Positions 24,183 to 33,164 of a stretch of 64,000 bases of DNA are shown here, piece after piece. The DNA lies in the NCBI RefSeq assembly GCF_016901695.1, contig NZ_JACJKS010000001.1, forward strand, positions 186,001 through 250,000, given 5' to 3'. The notes below the pieces were generated by a model. It made no database searches, had not been told where the DNA came from, and worked only from the letters and a program-made list of their open reading frames with translations. Source of the stretch: Mordavella massiliensis. Lineage in GTDB: Bacteria; Bacillota; Clostridia; Lachnospirales; Lachnospiraceae. A program made the position numbers and the translations under genes. Position 1 is the first letter of the stretch, and each line of letters starts with the position of its first letter.

Positions 24183-25628
24183 CTAGTTTCTGCGGCTGCT
24201 GTGATGCTCCCTGTGGTGGGCATGATGTTCTCCGTCTCTGTGATGGGGATGATGCCCGTGGTGATGGTGATGCCTGCGCCTTCTGCGCCGCTGCAGCCTG
24301 CACCAGACTGTAGCCAGGGCAAGGAGAAGGATGACCGCAGCGATCGCGATCAAAAGCGGCCTGCTGACCGCCGCCGTATCCTCCCCGTCCGCATCCTCCT
24401 CTTCCGGCGCCTCCGCTTCCCGGAAAGAAGCGTTCTTGCGAACCTGTACTTCTGTCACACCGACAGGATTATCTTCATAAAGATACGTCAGTATCGCCGT
24501 GTCCGTTCCTCCCGAAACATGCGCAAGGCTCTGGTCAAGATCGGAAAACGCTGTCCCTTCCGGCAGCGTTACGGACGCGCCTTCCGGGATCTTTGCAATT
24601 TCATCGCTGCCCGTTTCCTCAACCGGCACGCGGCTGAAGTTAGTGAACGCATAGTCGAAAAGGGCCTTTGTATCTGAATAGACATGCCCGGGAAAAATCT
24701 TCAAGGTGACGCATACAAGCTTCATATTCCCATTATCTGCCAGCGTTACCAGCGTATTGTTCGCCTCTGTCGTATACCCGGTCTTGCCTCCTACCGCGTA
24801 TTCATAGTAATCCGTATACCCCTGCACTAGCATCTCATGCTTCTGCTGAAAAACATGCTCCTCTGTAGTCGCAGATGCGGGGATCGTATACTGCGCCGTC
24901 TGGCAGATCGTAAAAAATTCCGGATAGCTGAAAAGCTCAGCCGCGATCAGGGCCATATCCCTGGCGCAGGTATAGTGCTCCTCATCATGGACGCCATTGG
25001 TATTGATGAAATGCGAATTTGTCCCGCCCAGTTCCTTCACCTTCCGGTTCATCTCATCGATAAACCACTGGTAATCCTGCCCCTGCTTCTTTGCAACAGT
25101 CTCTCCGACCGCATAAGCCACTTCATTGGAGGAGGCCAGCAGCATGGCGTACAGAGCCTGTTCCATGGAGATGACGTTCCCCTCCTTCATGCCGATGGAC
25201 GCATAGCCGTTGCCAAGACATGCCAGGCTGTCCGCCGTGATCACCACCTCATCCGTCATCTCGGAATACTGAAAAGCCAGAAGGGCCGTCAGCAATTTAG
25301 TAATACTTGCGGGAAACTCCCTCTGATCCATATTTTTCCCATAGAGAACAGCACCGGTCTCCGCATCCATCACAATGCCTGCCTCGCCGTTAATACCGGG
25401 ACCCTGCGGCCAGCCTTTCAGCTTGTTCGTCTGGACTTCCTGCTTATACGTATCATCCATCAGCTTCTGATACGCCTTCTCGGCCTTCTCCTCTTCTGTC
25501 AGCTCCCTGCCTTCCTCTGCCGCGGCGGTTTCTGGCGGTTCCGAGGCACGGACGGCATAAGAGCACGGGGTTATAAGCATGGTCATTGACATAACCGCAG
25601 CGCATACTATCTGCAATCCTCGTTTCAT
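24183..25628 (-). CDS. D-alanyl-D-alanine carboxypeptidase (S11, DacF-like) with histidine-rich tail
   Basis: A 481-residue penicillin-binding protein that trims the terminal D-Ala of peptidoglycan stems. Signal peptide about residues 1-28; the catalytic SxxK is SITK, the SxN motif is SSN, and KTG appears in GGKTGYT. A C-terminal PBP5-like domain precedes a membrane helix (PLLIAIAAVILLL) and then a short cytoplasmic tail: six Arg in a row followed by 15 His in about 23 residues. That tail is not a usual part of the family and could bind metal. The ATG at 25628 has GAGGAG upstream; a TTG lies nine bases earlier. Confidence 0.9.
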   Translation of the reverse strand: MKRGLQIVCAAVMSMTMLITPCSYAVRASEPPETAAAEEGRELTEEEKAEKAYQKLMDDTYKQEVQTNKLKGWPQGPGINGEAGIVMDAETGAVLYGKNMDQREFPASITKLLTALLAFQYSEMTDEVVITADSLACLGNGYASIGMKEGNVISMEQALYAMLLASSNEVAYAVGETVAKKQGQDYQWFIDEMNRKVKELGGTNSHFINTNGVHDEEHYTCARDMALIAAELFSYPEFFTICQTAQYTIPASATTEEHVFQQKHEMLVQGYTDYYEYAVGGKTGYTTEANNTLVTLADNGNMKLVCVTLKIFPGHVYSDTKALFDYAFTNFSRVPVEETGSDEIAKIPEGASVTLPEGTAFSDLDQSLAHVSGGTDTAILTYLYEDNPVGVTEVQVRKNASFREAEAPEEEDADGEDTAAVSRPLLIAIAAVILLLALATVWCRLQRRRRRRHHHHHGHHPHHRDGEHHAHHREHHSSRRN

Positions 25629-25712
25629 TTTCAACAAACTCCTCTGGAAATCTGTCTTCTATTATAAACAATTTTATCTATATCTACAATAAATAAACCA
25701 TGCCTTTTTATT

Positions 25713-26456
25713 TTATGCACCCAGCTTATACAAAGCGATGCACACGGAAAAGACGGCCACTGCCTTCTTCAGGACTTCCGGCTTCAGGAAGGACGTGTTC
25801 CGGCTGCCGGCCCAGACGCCGGCGCCGTGGCTTGCCATGGACACCGCCAGCAGGACCGCCATGGACTTTGGATCGCACTGCAGGGAGTAGCCGATGCAGG
25901 AGGGGATGGCGATAAAGATGGAGTTAAAGAGGGCCACACCCACCGCTGTCTTCACCGGCACGCCCAGCACCACCAGGAGGGGCATGACAAGGATCGGCCC
26001 GCCGGCCCCCGACAGGGCGCACACAGCCCCTGTCGCAAGTCCGAACAGAAGGCATATAAAGATATTTATATCTTTCTTTTGATTATTATTTCTTTCTTTA
26101 TCTTTTCTTGCCAGGATGGAAATGCCGGAGAGCAGCACCACCAGGTAGAGGATCCGCTTCACGATCCCCTCCTGGAGCAGCAGGTTGAGCCACACCCCGG
26201 CCGCCGCGCCCGCAAGGCTCCCGGCGCTGATCCAAAGCCCCAGCTTAAGATCCAGGTTCTTTGCCCGGTAGTAGTTCCAGGACCCGAGCACGCCGGATAT
26301 AAGGAAGGCAAAGAAGCTGAGCGCCATCCCCTGGGCGGCCGGCATGCCCAGAAACCCGGTGTACAGCATAGGCAGGAGAAAACCGGCAATGCCGGTCAGC
26401 CCGATCATGCCTCCGATGAGCAGATTTGCAAGAATAACAATCAAACATTCGACCAT
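25713..26456 (-). CDS. TauE/SafE family sulfite exporter-like membrane protein
   Basis: A 247-residue transporter with about seven to eight membrane helices. The internal repeat of the family is visible: GGMIGLTGIAGFLLP near the N-terminus and GAVCALSGAGGPILVMPLL in the middle. Family members move sulfite, sulfoacetate or other small anions; the substrate here is unknown. It is transcribed with the amidohydrolase directly upstream (17 bases), so the exported or imported compound may be linked to that reaction. Confidence 0.88.
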   Translation of the reverse strand: MVECLIVILANLLIGGMIGLTGIAGFLLPMLYTGFLGMPAAQGMALSFFAFLISGVLGSWNYYRAKNLDLKLGLWISAGSLAGAAAGVWLNLLLQEGIVKRILYLVVLLSGISILARKDKERNNNQKKDINIFICLLFGLATGAVCALSGAGGPILVMPLLVVLGVPVKTAVGVALFNSIFIAIPSCIGYSLQCDPKSMAVLLAVSMASHGAGVWAGSRNTSFLKPEVLKKAVAVFSVCIALYKLGA

Positions 26457-26473
26457 TACGGCTGTTTTCCTTT

Positions 26474-27823
26474 CTAATTTGCATGATTTCCTGCATTTTC
26501 ATCTCTGTAGGCCACGGCCTCCCGGTAGATGGCATCCTCATCCAGCGTCCGGATCTCATAATCCTTCATGAGGATCCGGCCGCCGCAGATGGAATCCCGC
26601 ACATCCCCGGCATTCACGCTCTCCAGTACTGTGTTGGCCATATGGCCGTATACTGCCATACAGATCCGGCGCTTGTCAAGTCCGATCAGGTCCGCCCGGG
26701 CTCCCGGCACGATGCGGCCGTCCCTGTCCGGGTCCCCTCCCAGGCAGGCCTGCCCGCCCCTGGTGGCCATGGCAAGGATCGTCTTGGCCGGCATCACCGC
26801 CGGCTCTGCGAGGGGGACGCCCCAGGTCAGGTTCATGACGGAGCGGAAGATCTTCATTTCATTAAAGAGGCTCAGGCCCCCGTGAGCGGCCCCGTCCGTC
26901 CCGAGCCCCACCGTGATCCCCCGGCTGATAAGCTCCGGCGTCCGCGGCGCCGCCTTGCCGCAGTTGCTGAAGGGGCAGTGGCAGACCTTCACGCCCCGCT
27001 CCCCGAGGAGGGCTGTCTCCCGCTCTGACAGGAGCAGGCTGTGGGCCCCCAGGAAATCCGGTCCCAGCACGCCCAGGCTGTCCAGGTATTCGTAGGGCCG
27101 CATCTGCTTCCTCTCCATATAGTAATTGATCTCGCCCGGATACTCGTTCATATGCGCCTGCAGCATAGTCCCCTGCTCCCTGGCTCTCGCCGCGGCCATG
27201 CGGATCAGTTCCTCGGAGCAGGAAATGAGGGAGCGGAGGGAGTAGTAAACTTTAAGATTTCCTTTTCCATGAAATGCTTTATAAAGTTCATCGGTTCGCC
27301 GGATCGCGGTCTCCCCGTCCATGGCAATGGAGTCCGGCAGTCCCTTCTGGTCCATGGTGGAGAAGGAGAGAGCCCCCCGAAGTCCGCTCTCCTCATACAC
27401 CGCGGCGGCCTCCTCCATAAAGTAGCTGCCCGCGTCGATGAACCCGGTGGTCCCGGCATGGATCATCTCCACCGCCGCCATCCGGGCGCTGAGCCGCATC
27501 TTCTCCGGCGTCAGGGTGCTCTCGTAGGGCAGCATGATCCGGGTCCAGATCATGGGCATGGCGTCCAGCACCTGCCCCCGCAGGAGCTGCTGTCCAGTGT
27601 GCATGTGGCTGTCCACCAGCCCGGGCATGTAGACGCAGCCGCTGCCGTCCGTCTCCTCCTTCCACGTATAGGCCCCGGCCAGCTCCTTTAAGGGGCCGGT
27701 GGCCTCGATCCTCCCGTCCCGGATGAGGATGCTCTCTCCCTTTCGCAGCTCGAAATCTTCATCCAGGTAGTCGCTGCCGCGGATGAGAAGATCCGCTTCT
27801 TTCTTGTTCGTCCTCTCTTCCAT
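26474..27823 (-). CDS. Amidohydrolase family protein (TRZ/ATZ, guanine/adenosine deaminase-like)
   Basis: A 449-residue metal-dependent hydrolase of the chlorohydrolase/deaminase group. Metal-binding residues are visible: HMHTGQQ (HxH) near residue 70, a His in AHMNEYPGE, a His in GAHSLLLS and an Asp in GTDGAAHGG. The group deaminates or dechlorinates heterocycles such as S-adenosylhomocysteine, guanine or triazines; the substrate cannot be named. The start at 27823 has AGGAGGG nine bases upstream; the frame opens earlier but overlaps the preceding gene. It sits between a TauE/SafE protein and two membrane proteins, so transport and hydrolysis of one compound is likely. Confidence 0.87.
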   Translation of the reverse strand: MEERTNKKEADLLIRGSDYLDEDFELRKGESILIRDGRIEATGPLKELAGAYTWKEETDGSGCVYMPGLVDSHMHTGQQLLRGQVLDAMPMIWTRIMLPYESTLTPEKMRLSARMAAVEMIHAGTTGFIDAGSYFMEEAAAVYEESGLRGALSFSTMDQKGLPDSIAMDGETAIRRTDELYKAFHGKGNLKVYYSLRSLISCSEELIRMAAARAREQGTMLQAHMNEYPGEINYYMERKQMRPYEYLDSLGVLGPDFLGAHSLLLSERETALLGERGVKVCHCPFSNCGKAAPRTPELISRGITVGLGTDGAAHGGLSLFNEMKIFRSVMNLTWGVPLAEPAVMPAKTILAMATRGGQACLGGDPDRDGRIVPGARADLIGLDKRRICMAVYGHMANTVLESVNAGDVRDSICGGRILMKDYEIRTLDEDAIYREAVAYRDENAGNHAN

Positions 27824-27836
27824 ATCCTGTGCCCTC

Positions 27837-28283
27837 CTAGATCGCATGGGTCAGGGACAGCACCAGCTCGGCGATGCAGGCGGACCCAAGGAAGGTGCCT
27901 GTCATGACGAGAATGCCCACGATGATCATCTTCCACCCCTGTTTTACGAAGGATTTCACCTGATCCCCGATGGAAATGCCCGCGTAGGCCCCCACAAGGG
28001 TGAGCGGCGCTGTGAAATTGATGCTGTTCGCCGAGGCGATGACAAAGTCCCTGGCCGGACAGATGGGACTCGCCACCAGAAGGCCGATGATGGAGCAGTA
28101 CGCCACGATGGGCAGCTTCAGCGGCACGACTTTGCTCACCACCACCGCCGCCGCGGAGATGCCGAGGAGGATGAGGATCCCCGGCAGGGACTCCATGAAT
28201 CCCACGTCAAATCCGACAAAATTGGCAAGGGCAATGCCAAGCCCCGATATGACAAGTAAAAGACCCCACTCTGCGTACCTCAT
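27837..28283 (-). CDS. Small hydrophobic membrane protein, partner of DUF3100 protein
   Basis: A 148-residue protein with about four to five hydrophobic helices and no recognised catalytic motif; it ends near GSACIAELVLSL. Its ATG follows the DUF3100 stop codon directly and its ribosome site lies within that gene, so the two are translationally coupled and may form one transporter. I do not recognise a named family. With its partner broken, it may no longer be functional. Confidence 0.6.
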   Translation of the reverse strand: MRYAEWGLLLVISGLGIALANFVGFDVGFMESLPGILILLGISAAAVVVSKVVPLKLPIVAYCSIIGLLVASPICPARDFVIASANSINFTAPLTLVGAYAGISIGDQVKSFVKQGWKMIIVGILVMTGTFLGSACIAELVLSLTHAI

Positions 28284-29206
28284 CTATCTTACCTCCTGTT
28301 CTGCGGCCACTGCAGCCACTGCCGCCTCTGCGCCCTCTTTCTCATCTTCCTGTTCTTCCGCCGCCTTTCTACGGCTCTCCAGCACCTCGCTGGGCTCCCG
28401 CCTCAGCCTGGCAATGGGCGGTTCCAGGAGCTGGTAGAGCTTCTTTGTGAGGGGGATCCCGATGAAGATCGCCACGTAGATCCCGGTGATGCCGGACAGC
28501 GTCTCGCTTGTGCTGGCGAGGGCCGACAGCTCCGCGGCCATATCCGGGTAGACAAGAGCCAGGCTGGCCGTGGCGCTGGCCATGAGGATGCCCGCCCCCA
28601 CCCCGGAAGCCATGCCGAGGGCATAGGGATGAAAGAGGTTCAGGGCCGCCACCATGGTCGTCATAAAGCCGAAGTAGATGGTACCCACCATGCCGCCCAC
28701 CACGTAGATGGAAAGGCTCCCCGCGTCTCCGGGGAATCCGGCCCAAACATATCTGTGATCAGCGCCAGGTTCGACTCCCGGTTGATGGAGTGGGTGGCGC
28801 CGATGGCTTCCCGCTTCAGACCGAGGAGCAGGGCGAAGGGCAGCGCCAGAAAGATGGTTCCCAGGTTCCCGATCTCCTGGAAGATAAGCGCCGGACCTGC
28901 GGAGAGCACGACCTCGATGCTGGCCCCCGCATTGATCCCCAGCTTGGCGATAAAGGGACAGATGGCCACGATGACCAGCTTGGACGCCGCCTTTACCTCC
29001 TTCTTCTTAAAGATCTTCAGCGCCTCCGGCCCGGAGAGGATCCCCAGGATCAGGGCGTAGAAGATGGGGAAGAGGATCAGCGTCCCGGGCCCGACAGGGA
29101 CCTGGATCTGCCCGATGGAGTCCGCGATCACAATAAAAATGAACGCCACGATAAAGATCTTGTATTCTGCCCGAAGCCCTGAAAGACAGATACACGATCC
29201 GCACAT
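28284..29206 (-). pseudogene. DUF3100 membrane protein, frameshifted and 5'-truncated
   Basis: Two frames together give a DUF3100-type multi-helix membrane protein. The 5' part (from about 29167) reads to TDMFGPDSP, then the frame is lost at a GGGG run (28731-28734 on the plus strand). Restoring one base joins it to GDAGSLSIYVVGGMVGTIYF in the other frame, which continues to 28284. The 5' end is also abnormal: from about 29167 upwards the frame reads antisense through the CRP/FNR-like gene, so the native start is missing. A sequencing error could explain the frameshift but not the missing start. Confidence 0.75.
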
Positions 29207-29802
29207 ACCCGGCCGGGACCATCATCCACCAGAAGGACGCCGAGCTGGATTACTTCGGCATTGTCTGCGAGGGGTACCACCGGGTCATCAATGAATTTGA
29301 AAATGGAAATGTTTTTATGATTGAAAGAAATGATCCGATTGACTTTATCGGAGAAGTGACGATCCTGGCAGGCAAGCCTCGCACCTCGGTCACCATCGAG
29401 ACGACGACCCCCTGCACGGTGCTCTATTTCTCCCGGAAAGACTTTGAGGACTGGATCGCACAGGACATCCACTTTCTGCGGCTCGTCTCCCGGAAGGTGG
29501 CCTACAAACTGTACCGCTCCTCCTGCAACCGGGGGAACCGCCTCTTCTACCCGCCCCAGCACCTGCTGCTCGCCTATTTCCTGCAGTACATCGAAGAGTA
29601 TCAGTCCCCGGTCGTAAAGCGGACCCGGGAGGAGATCCACGAGGAGACCGGCATCTCCGTCAAGACGCTGAACCGGACCATCCGCCGGCTGAAGGAGGAG
29701 GGCCTGGTGGGGATCACGAAGGGGAAGGTGACCATGACGCCGGAGCAGATCGCCAGGGCAAAAGAGTACATTGGAAAACAGACATGCAAGGGTAAGGTAT
29801 AG
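29155..29802 (+). pseudogene. CRP/FNR family regulator, 5' end missing
   Basis: The frame is open from 29155 and shows CRP-like sequence from LPEALKDRYTIRTYPAG (about 29167) through a cyclic-nucleotide-binding-type domain and a C-terminal winged helix (TREEIHEETGISVKTLNRT). No ATG, GTG or TTG with a ribosome site exists at the 5' end; a stop codon sits at 29152. The first internal ATG (29317) would remove half the sensor domain. About ten residues appear lost, with the junction abutting the truncated DUF3100 gene. It may be inactive, or make a short DNA-binding form. Confidence 0.7.
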
Positions 29803-29809
29803 CTCCTGA

Positions 29810-29867
29810 AATCGTCGCAATCATCGTGCAACGATTTCTTTTTCGTTGCACAACGATTGCGACGAAA
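29810..29867. repeat. Two 27-bp palindromes between convergent genes (sites O4 and O5)
   Basis: Site O4 (29810-29836) has halves AATCGTCGCAAT and CGTGCAACGATT; site O5 (29841-29867) has halves TTTCGTTGCACA and ATTGCGACGAAA. Each has a three-base centre. They share the half-site pattern WWTCRYYGCAMW with three sites at the promoter of the neighbouring regulator. O4 and O5 also pair with each other over 22 bases with two mismatches and could act as a hairpin terminator for the convergent genes. Confidence 0.75.
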
Positions 29868-29871
29868 ACCA

Positions 29872-31140
29872 CTAATGATCCGCCGTGACATTTCGCATAT
29901 ATTTCGTTCCCCTTCCTGCGCCTGCCTTTTGGATCAGGCCTTTTTCTATCATTCCATTCAATGTCCGGAGCAGGGTATCTTTCTTTATTCCCGTACTTCT
30001 CTCCATCTGTATCCTTGTCATCTCTTTTTGCTTCTGCATCTGTTTCCAGACGATCCTTTCCATTTCTGTAAGTTCGCCCATTTCTTCAATCACCGGCAAA
30101 ACCACTTTAATAGAATTCTCGAACACCTTATAAACCGGCTTTTTCAGGGAATTTTGATACAAATGATTGATCCTCAGAATACCCGTCCCGAATTTTTCAA
30201 TATATTTTAATCGGAAGAAAACATTTCCTATGATCGGATTTCTCAAAATGGATATCTGCCCATTCACATACTCATCCGCACTCAGTTCTGACGGCAGACC
30301 TCCGGGCGAGCTGATCTCAATCCTGTCTTCAAACATGCTCACTTTTATGGACGCCTTTACATCCCATGCCCGGTGGACCAGCGCATTGGCGATCGCCTCC
30401 CTGTAGGCTTTCTCCGGGATCTTCTCAATCGTTCTTCTTTCCATTCCGTCTATTTTTTCATATTGATAATATTTCCGGTACATTTCCATACTCTTCTCAA
30501 GCTGGATCAGGAGCGATACCTTCTCTACAACTTCCCTGTCCATGATCTCGTCAATATCTTTTCCGAATCTGACCATGTCCACACCTTTAAAATCGTTTTT
30601 GTCCGCAAGAAGCGCCGCCGCATTATTATAGCCCTTTCTCTCAGAGTAGAGTTCCAGCGTCTTTAAAATATCTTTATCCAGCTTCTCCACTTCCAATACC
30701 CGGACCAGTTCCTCCTCCAGTCTGGAAAATGTAAGTTCCTGCCGGAGCGCAGGCATTTCCTCAAAGGATTGTCCCTGCCCTTCTAAAATCAGTCTGCTGT
30801 ATTCCAGTCTGTCGACTTCTATCGTCGCCGTATCATTTCTTTTGTAGGCTTTTCCTTTATACATATAAGGCTTATACATTCCTTCAAAAACCGTTAAAGA
30901 GATACTATTTCCCTCCTGAATTTCCAGTGCATATTCCGGCACCGGACTGATGCTGTCATTGATTTTATTTTCCAGATTTAATTTTGCTTCCACCGGATCA
31001 TTGACTCCCAGAATTTCACCGTCATCTGAAACTCCAAAAAGAATTTTTCCTCCTCCGTAATTGGCATACGCACTGACAGTTTTCAGAAAAGTATTGGAGC
31101 TGATCGTCGCTTTATATTCTAACTGTTTGTTTTCTCCCAC
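29872..31140 (-). CDS. AlbA_2/Schlafen-domain ATP-binding transcriptional regulator
   Basis: A 422-residue protein. The N-terminal AlbA_2 (divergent AAA-4) domain (about residues 1-130) has EYKATIS and the YANYGGGKILFGVSDDGEI segment. A middle HATPase_c_4-like region carries EAIANALVHRAWD and ISSPGGLPSEL. The C-terminus (about 365-420) is a winged helix. The start is GTG at 31140, seven bases after AAGGAGGTG; earlier in-frame codons fall in the leader. Three palindromes cover its promoter and two more follow its 3' end, so it probably controls itself. Such proteins are also met in phage-defence and toxin-antitoxin settings; that role here is open. Confidence 0.82.
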   Translation of the reverse strand: MGENKQLEYKATISSNTFLKTVSAYANYGGGKILFGVSDDGEILGVNDPVEAKLNLENKINDSISPVPEYALEIQEGNSISLTVFEGMYKPYMYKGKAYKRNDTATIEVDRLEYSRLILEGQGQSFEEMPALRQELTFSRLEEELVRVLEVEKLDKDILKTLELYSERKGYNNAAALLADKNDFKGVDMVRFGKDIDEIMDREVVEKVSLLIQLEKSMEMYRKYYQYEKIDGMERRTIEKIPEKAYREAIANALVHRAWDVKASIKVSMFEDRIEISSPGGLPSELSADEYVNGQISILRNPIIGNVFFRLKYIEKFGTGILRINHLYQNSLKKPVYKVFENSIKVVLPVIEEMGELTEMERIVWKQMQKQKEMTRIQMERSTGIKKDTLLRTLNGMIEKGLIQKAGAGRGTKYMRNVTADH

Positions 31141-31160
31141 TTTCTTCACCTCCTTTTTAC

Positions 31161-31257
31161 AGTATAAAATCATCGCAAACAATTTGCAACGATTTCTTTT
31201 TCGTCGCAAAATGTTTGCGATGATTCTATTTTTCGTTGCACAACAATTGCAGCGAAA
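31161..31257 (-). promoter_or_regulatory. Promoter with three palindromic operators (O1-O3) of the AlbA_2 regulator
   Basis: TTGCAA (31184-31189) and TATACT (31161-31166) are spaced 17 bases on the minus strand. Three 27-bp palindromes lie in series: O1 (31168-31194, over the -35 and spacer), O2 (31199-31225) and O3 (31231-31257). Their 12-bp halves follow AATCATCGCAAA or TTTCGTYGCAMA with three-base centres, and the sites are about 31-32 bases apart, three helical turns. Confidence 0.8.
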
Positions 31258-31282
31258 ATTGCTTTTTTCTCTTCTTCCCGCG

Positions 31283-32965
31283 CTATGCCATCACCGGCTT
31301 CATGGCCTCCGCAAGCTTGTCCTTCTCTGCCTGCGCGGCCTCCAGATCTTTTCCTACGGTCGTGTAGTAGATCTTGATCTTTGGCTCTGTGCCGGAGGGG
31401 CGCACGATCACTGTCTCGTTGTTCTCCAGCTTGTAGATCAGCACGTTCGCCGCGGGAAGTCCTGTCTCCTCCGGCTTCGTGTAGTCTGTCACGGACGCAA
31501 CCTTGTAGCCTGCGATCTCCTGCAGCGGGTTGTCCCGCAGTCCCTGCATGATGCCGGCCATCTTGTCCATGCCGCTCAGGCCCGGGAACTCAAAGCTGTC
31601 CACCTTGTTCAGGTAGCGGCCGTACTGCGCGTAGATCTCTTCCATCCGCTGCTTCAGGGAGCTTCCGATGCTCCGGTAGTAAGCGGCCATCTCACAGATC
31701 AGCATGGAACCGATCACAGCGTCCTTGTCACGCACATAGGGGCCGGCCAGGTAGCCGTAGCTCTCCTCGAAGCCAAAGATGAAGCGGTCCACCTCGCCTG
31801 CTGCCTCCAACTGCGCGATCTGGTCTCCGATCCACTTGAAGCCGGTCAGCACGCTGCGCAGCTCCACGCCGTAGTGCTCCGCCACCGCATCGGCCAGCGG
31901 GGTGGAAACGATCGACTTCACAGCCACCGGGTCCGCCGGCATGGTTCCCTTCTCGATGCGTCCGGCGCAGATGTAGTCAAGAAGAAGAACGCCCACCTCA
32001 TTGCCGCTCACCAGCTCGTAGGAGCCGTCCGGGCATTTCATGGCGATCCCCACGCGGTCCGCATCCGGGTCCGTGGCCAGCATCAGATCCGCGCCTGTCT
32101 CCTTCGCCAGCTCCAGGCCCTTCTCCAGCGCGTCAAAGATCTCCGGGTTGGGATAGCTGCAGGTCGTAAAGTATCCGTTGGGATACTCCTGCTCCGGCAC
32201 GATGGTGATATCCGTCACGCCGATGTCTTTGAGGATCTGGGTCACCGGCACAAGTCCGGAACCGTTTAAGGGGCTGTACACCAGCTTCAGTCCGGCTGTC
32301 CTGCAAAGGCCCGGGCGGACCTGTCTGGACTCGATGGCGTCGTAGAGGGCTCTCTTGCAGTCGTCGCCCACGAAGCGGATCAGCCCCTCTTCCACACCCT
32401 GAGCGAAGGACATGTATTTCGCTCCCGTGAGCACGTCCGTCTTCTGGATCTCCTCGTAGACAATGGCCGCCGCATCGTCCGTCATCTGGCATCCGTCCGG
32501 TCCGTATGCCTTGTATCCGTTGTATTTTGCGGGGTTGTGGGAGGCTGTCACCATCACGCCCGCGTTACAGTTGTAGTACCGCGTTGCAAAAGACAGCGCC
32601 GGTACGGGCATCAGTGCGTCGTAGATCCTGACTTTGATCCCGTTGGCCGCCAGCACGCCGGCCGCGTTCTTGGCGAACACATCGCTCTTTAAACGGCTGT
32701 CGTAGCTGATCGCCACCGTCTGCGTGCCGCCCTGGGTCTTCACCCAGTTGGCCAGACCCTGCGTGGCCTGTCTCACAACATAGATATTCATGCGGTTCGT
32801 GCCCGCTCCGAGCACGCCGCGAAGTCCGGCCGTGCCAAACTTCAGGGCCACGGCGAACCGCTCCTTGATCTCCTCGTCATTGCCTTCGATCCTTGTCAGT
32901 TCCGGCTTCAGATCCGCGTCTTCCAGATCCGCTTCCATCCAGCGCTTGTAATCATCCTGATACAT
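31283..32965 (-). CDS. Phosphoglucomutase (alpha-D-phosphohexomutase superfamily)
   Basis: A 560-residue enzyme interconverting glucose-1-phosphate and glucose-6-phosphate. The phosphoserine loop TASHNPAKYNG, the metal-binding DPDADRVG and the sugar-binding GEESYGYL are all present, and the length matches the PgcA-type enzymes of Firmicutes. It follows its own promoter and appears monocistronic. Its product or substrate links to the glgP pathway in this window. Confidence 0.94.
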   Translation of the reverse strand: MYQDDYKRWMEADLEDADLKPELTRIEGNDEEIKERFAVALKFGTAGLRGVLGAGTNRMNIYVVRQATQGLANWVKTQGGTQTVAISYDSRLKSDVFAKNAAGVLAANGIKVRIYDALMPVPALSFATRYYNCNAGVMVTASHNPAKYNGYKAYGPDGCQMTDDAAAIVYEEIQKTDVLTGAKYMSFAQGVEEGLIRFVGDDCKRALYDAIESRQVRPGLCRTAGLKLVYSPLNGSGLVPVTQILKDIGVTDITIVPEQEYPNGYFTTCSYPNPEIFDALEKGLELAKETGADLMLATDPDADRVGIAMKCPDGSYELVSGNEVGVLLLDYICAGRIEKGTMPADPVAVKSIVSTPLADAVAEHYGVELRSVLTGFKWIGDQIAQLEAAGEVDRFIFGFEESYGYLAGPYVRDKDAVIGSMLICEMAAYYRSIGSSLKQRMEEIYAQYGRYLNKVDSFEFPGLSGMDKMAGIMQGLRDNPLQEIAGYKVASVTDYTKPEETGLPAANVLIYKLENNETVIVRPSGTEPKIKIYYTTVGKDLEAAQAEKDKLAEAMKPVMA

Positions 32966-33015
32966 GTTTAACCACTCCTGCTTTTTTTATTTGTGTAAAA
33001 ACACCCGTTACAAAT

Positions 33016-33044
33016 AATATACCATGTTTGCAGCGGCACGGCAA
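33016..33044 (-). promoter_or_regulatory. Promoter of the phosphoglucomutase gene
   Basis: TTGCCG (33039-33044) and TATATT (33016-33021) are spaced 17 bases on the minus strand, about 50 bases upstream of the start codon. Confidence 0.5.
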
Positions 33045-33164
33045 TTCAATAAACGGCAAATATTCCCGGTAAAACTACCGTTTCCGCTCCAGATTGGCCC
33101 GCTCGTCATGAGCGTGGCCGAAGGTTTTTCAGACATGAAAAACGCCCCCATTACCTGTATCGTT

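Noticed and set aside
31061-32269. Plus-strand frame of 402 codons over phosphoglucomutase
   Set aside because: Antisense to an intact, motif-complete enzyme gene and without a ribosome site.
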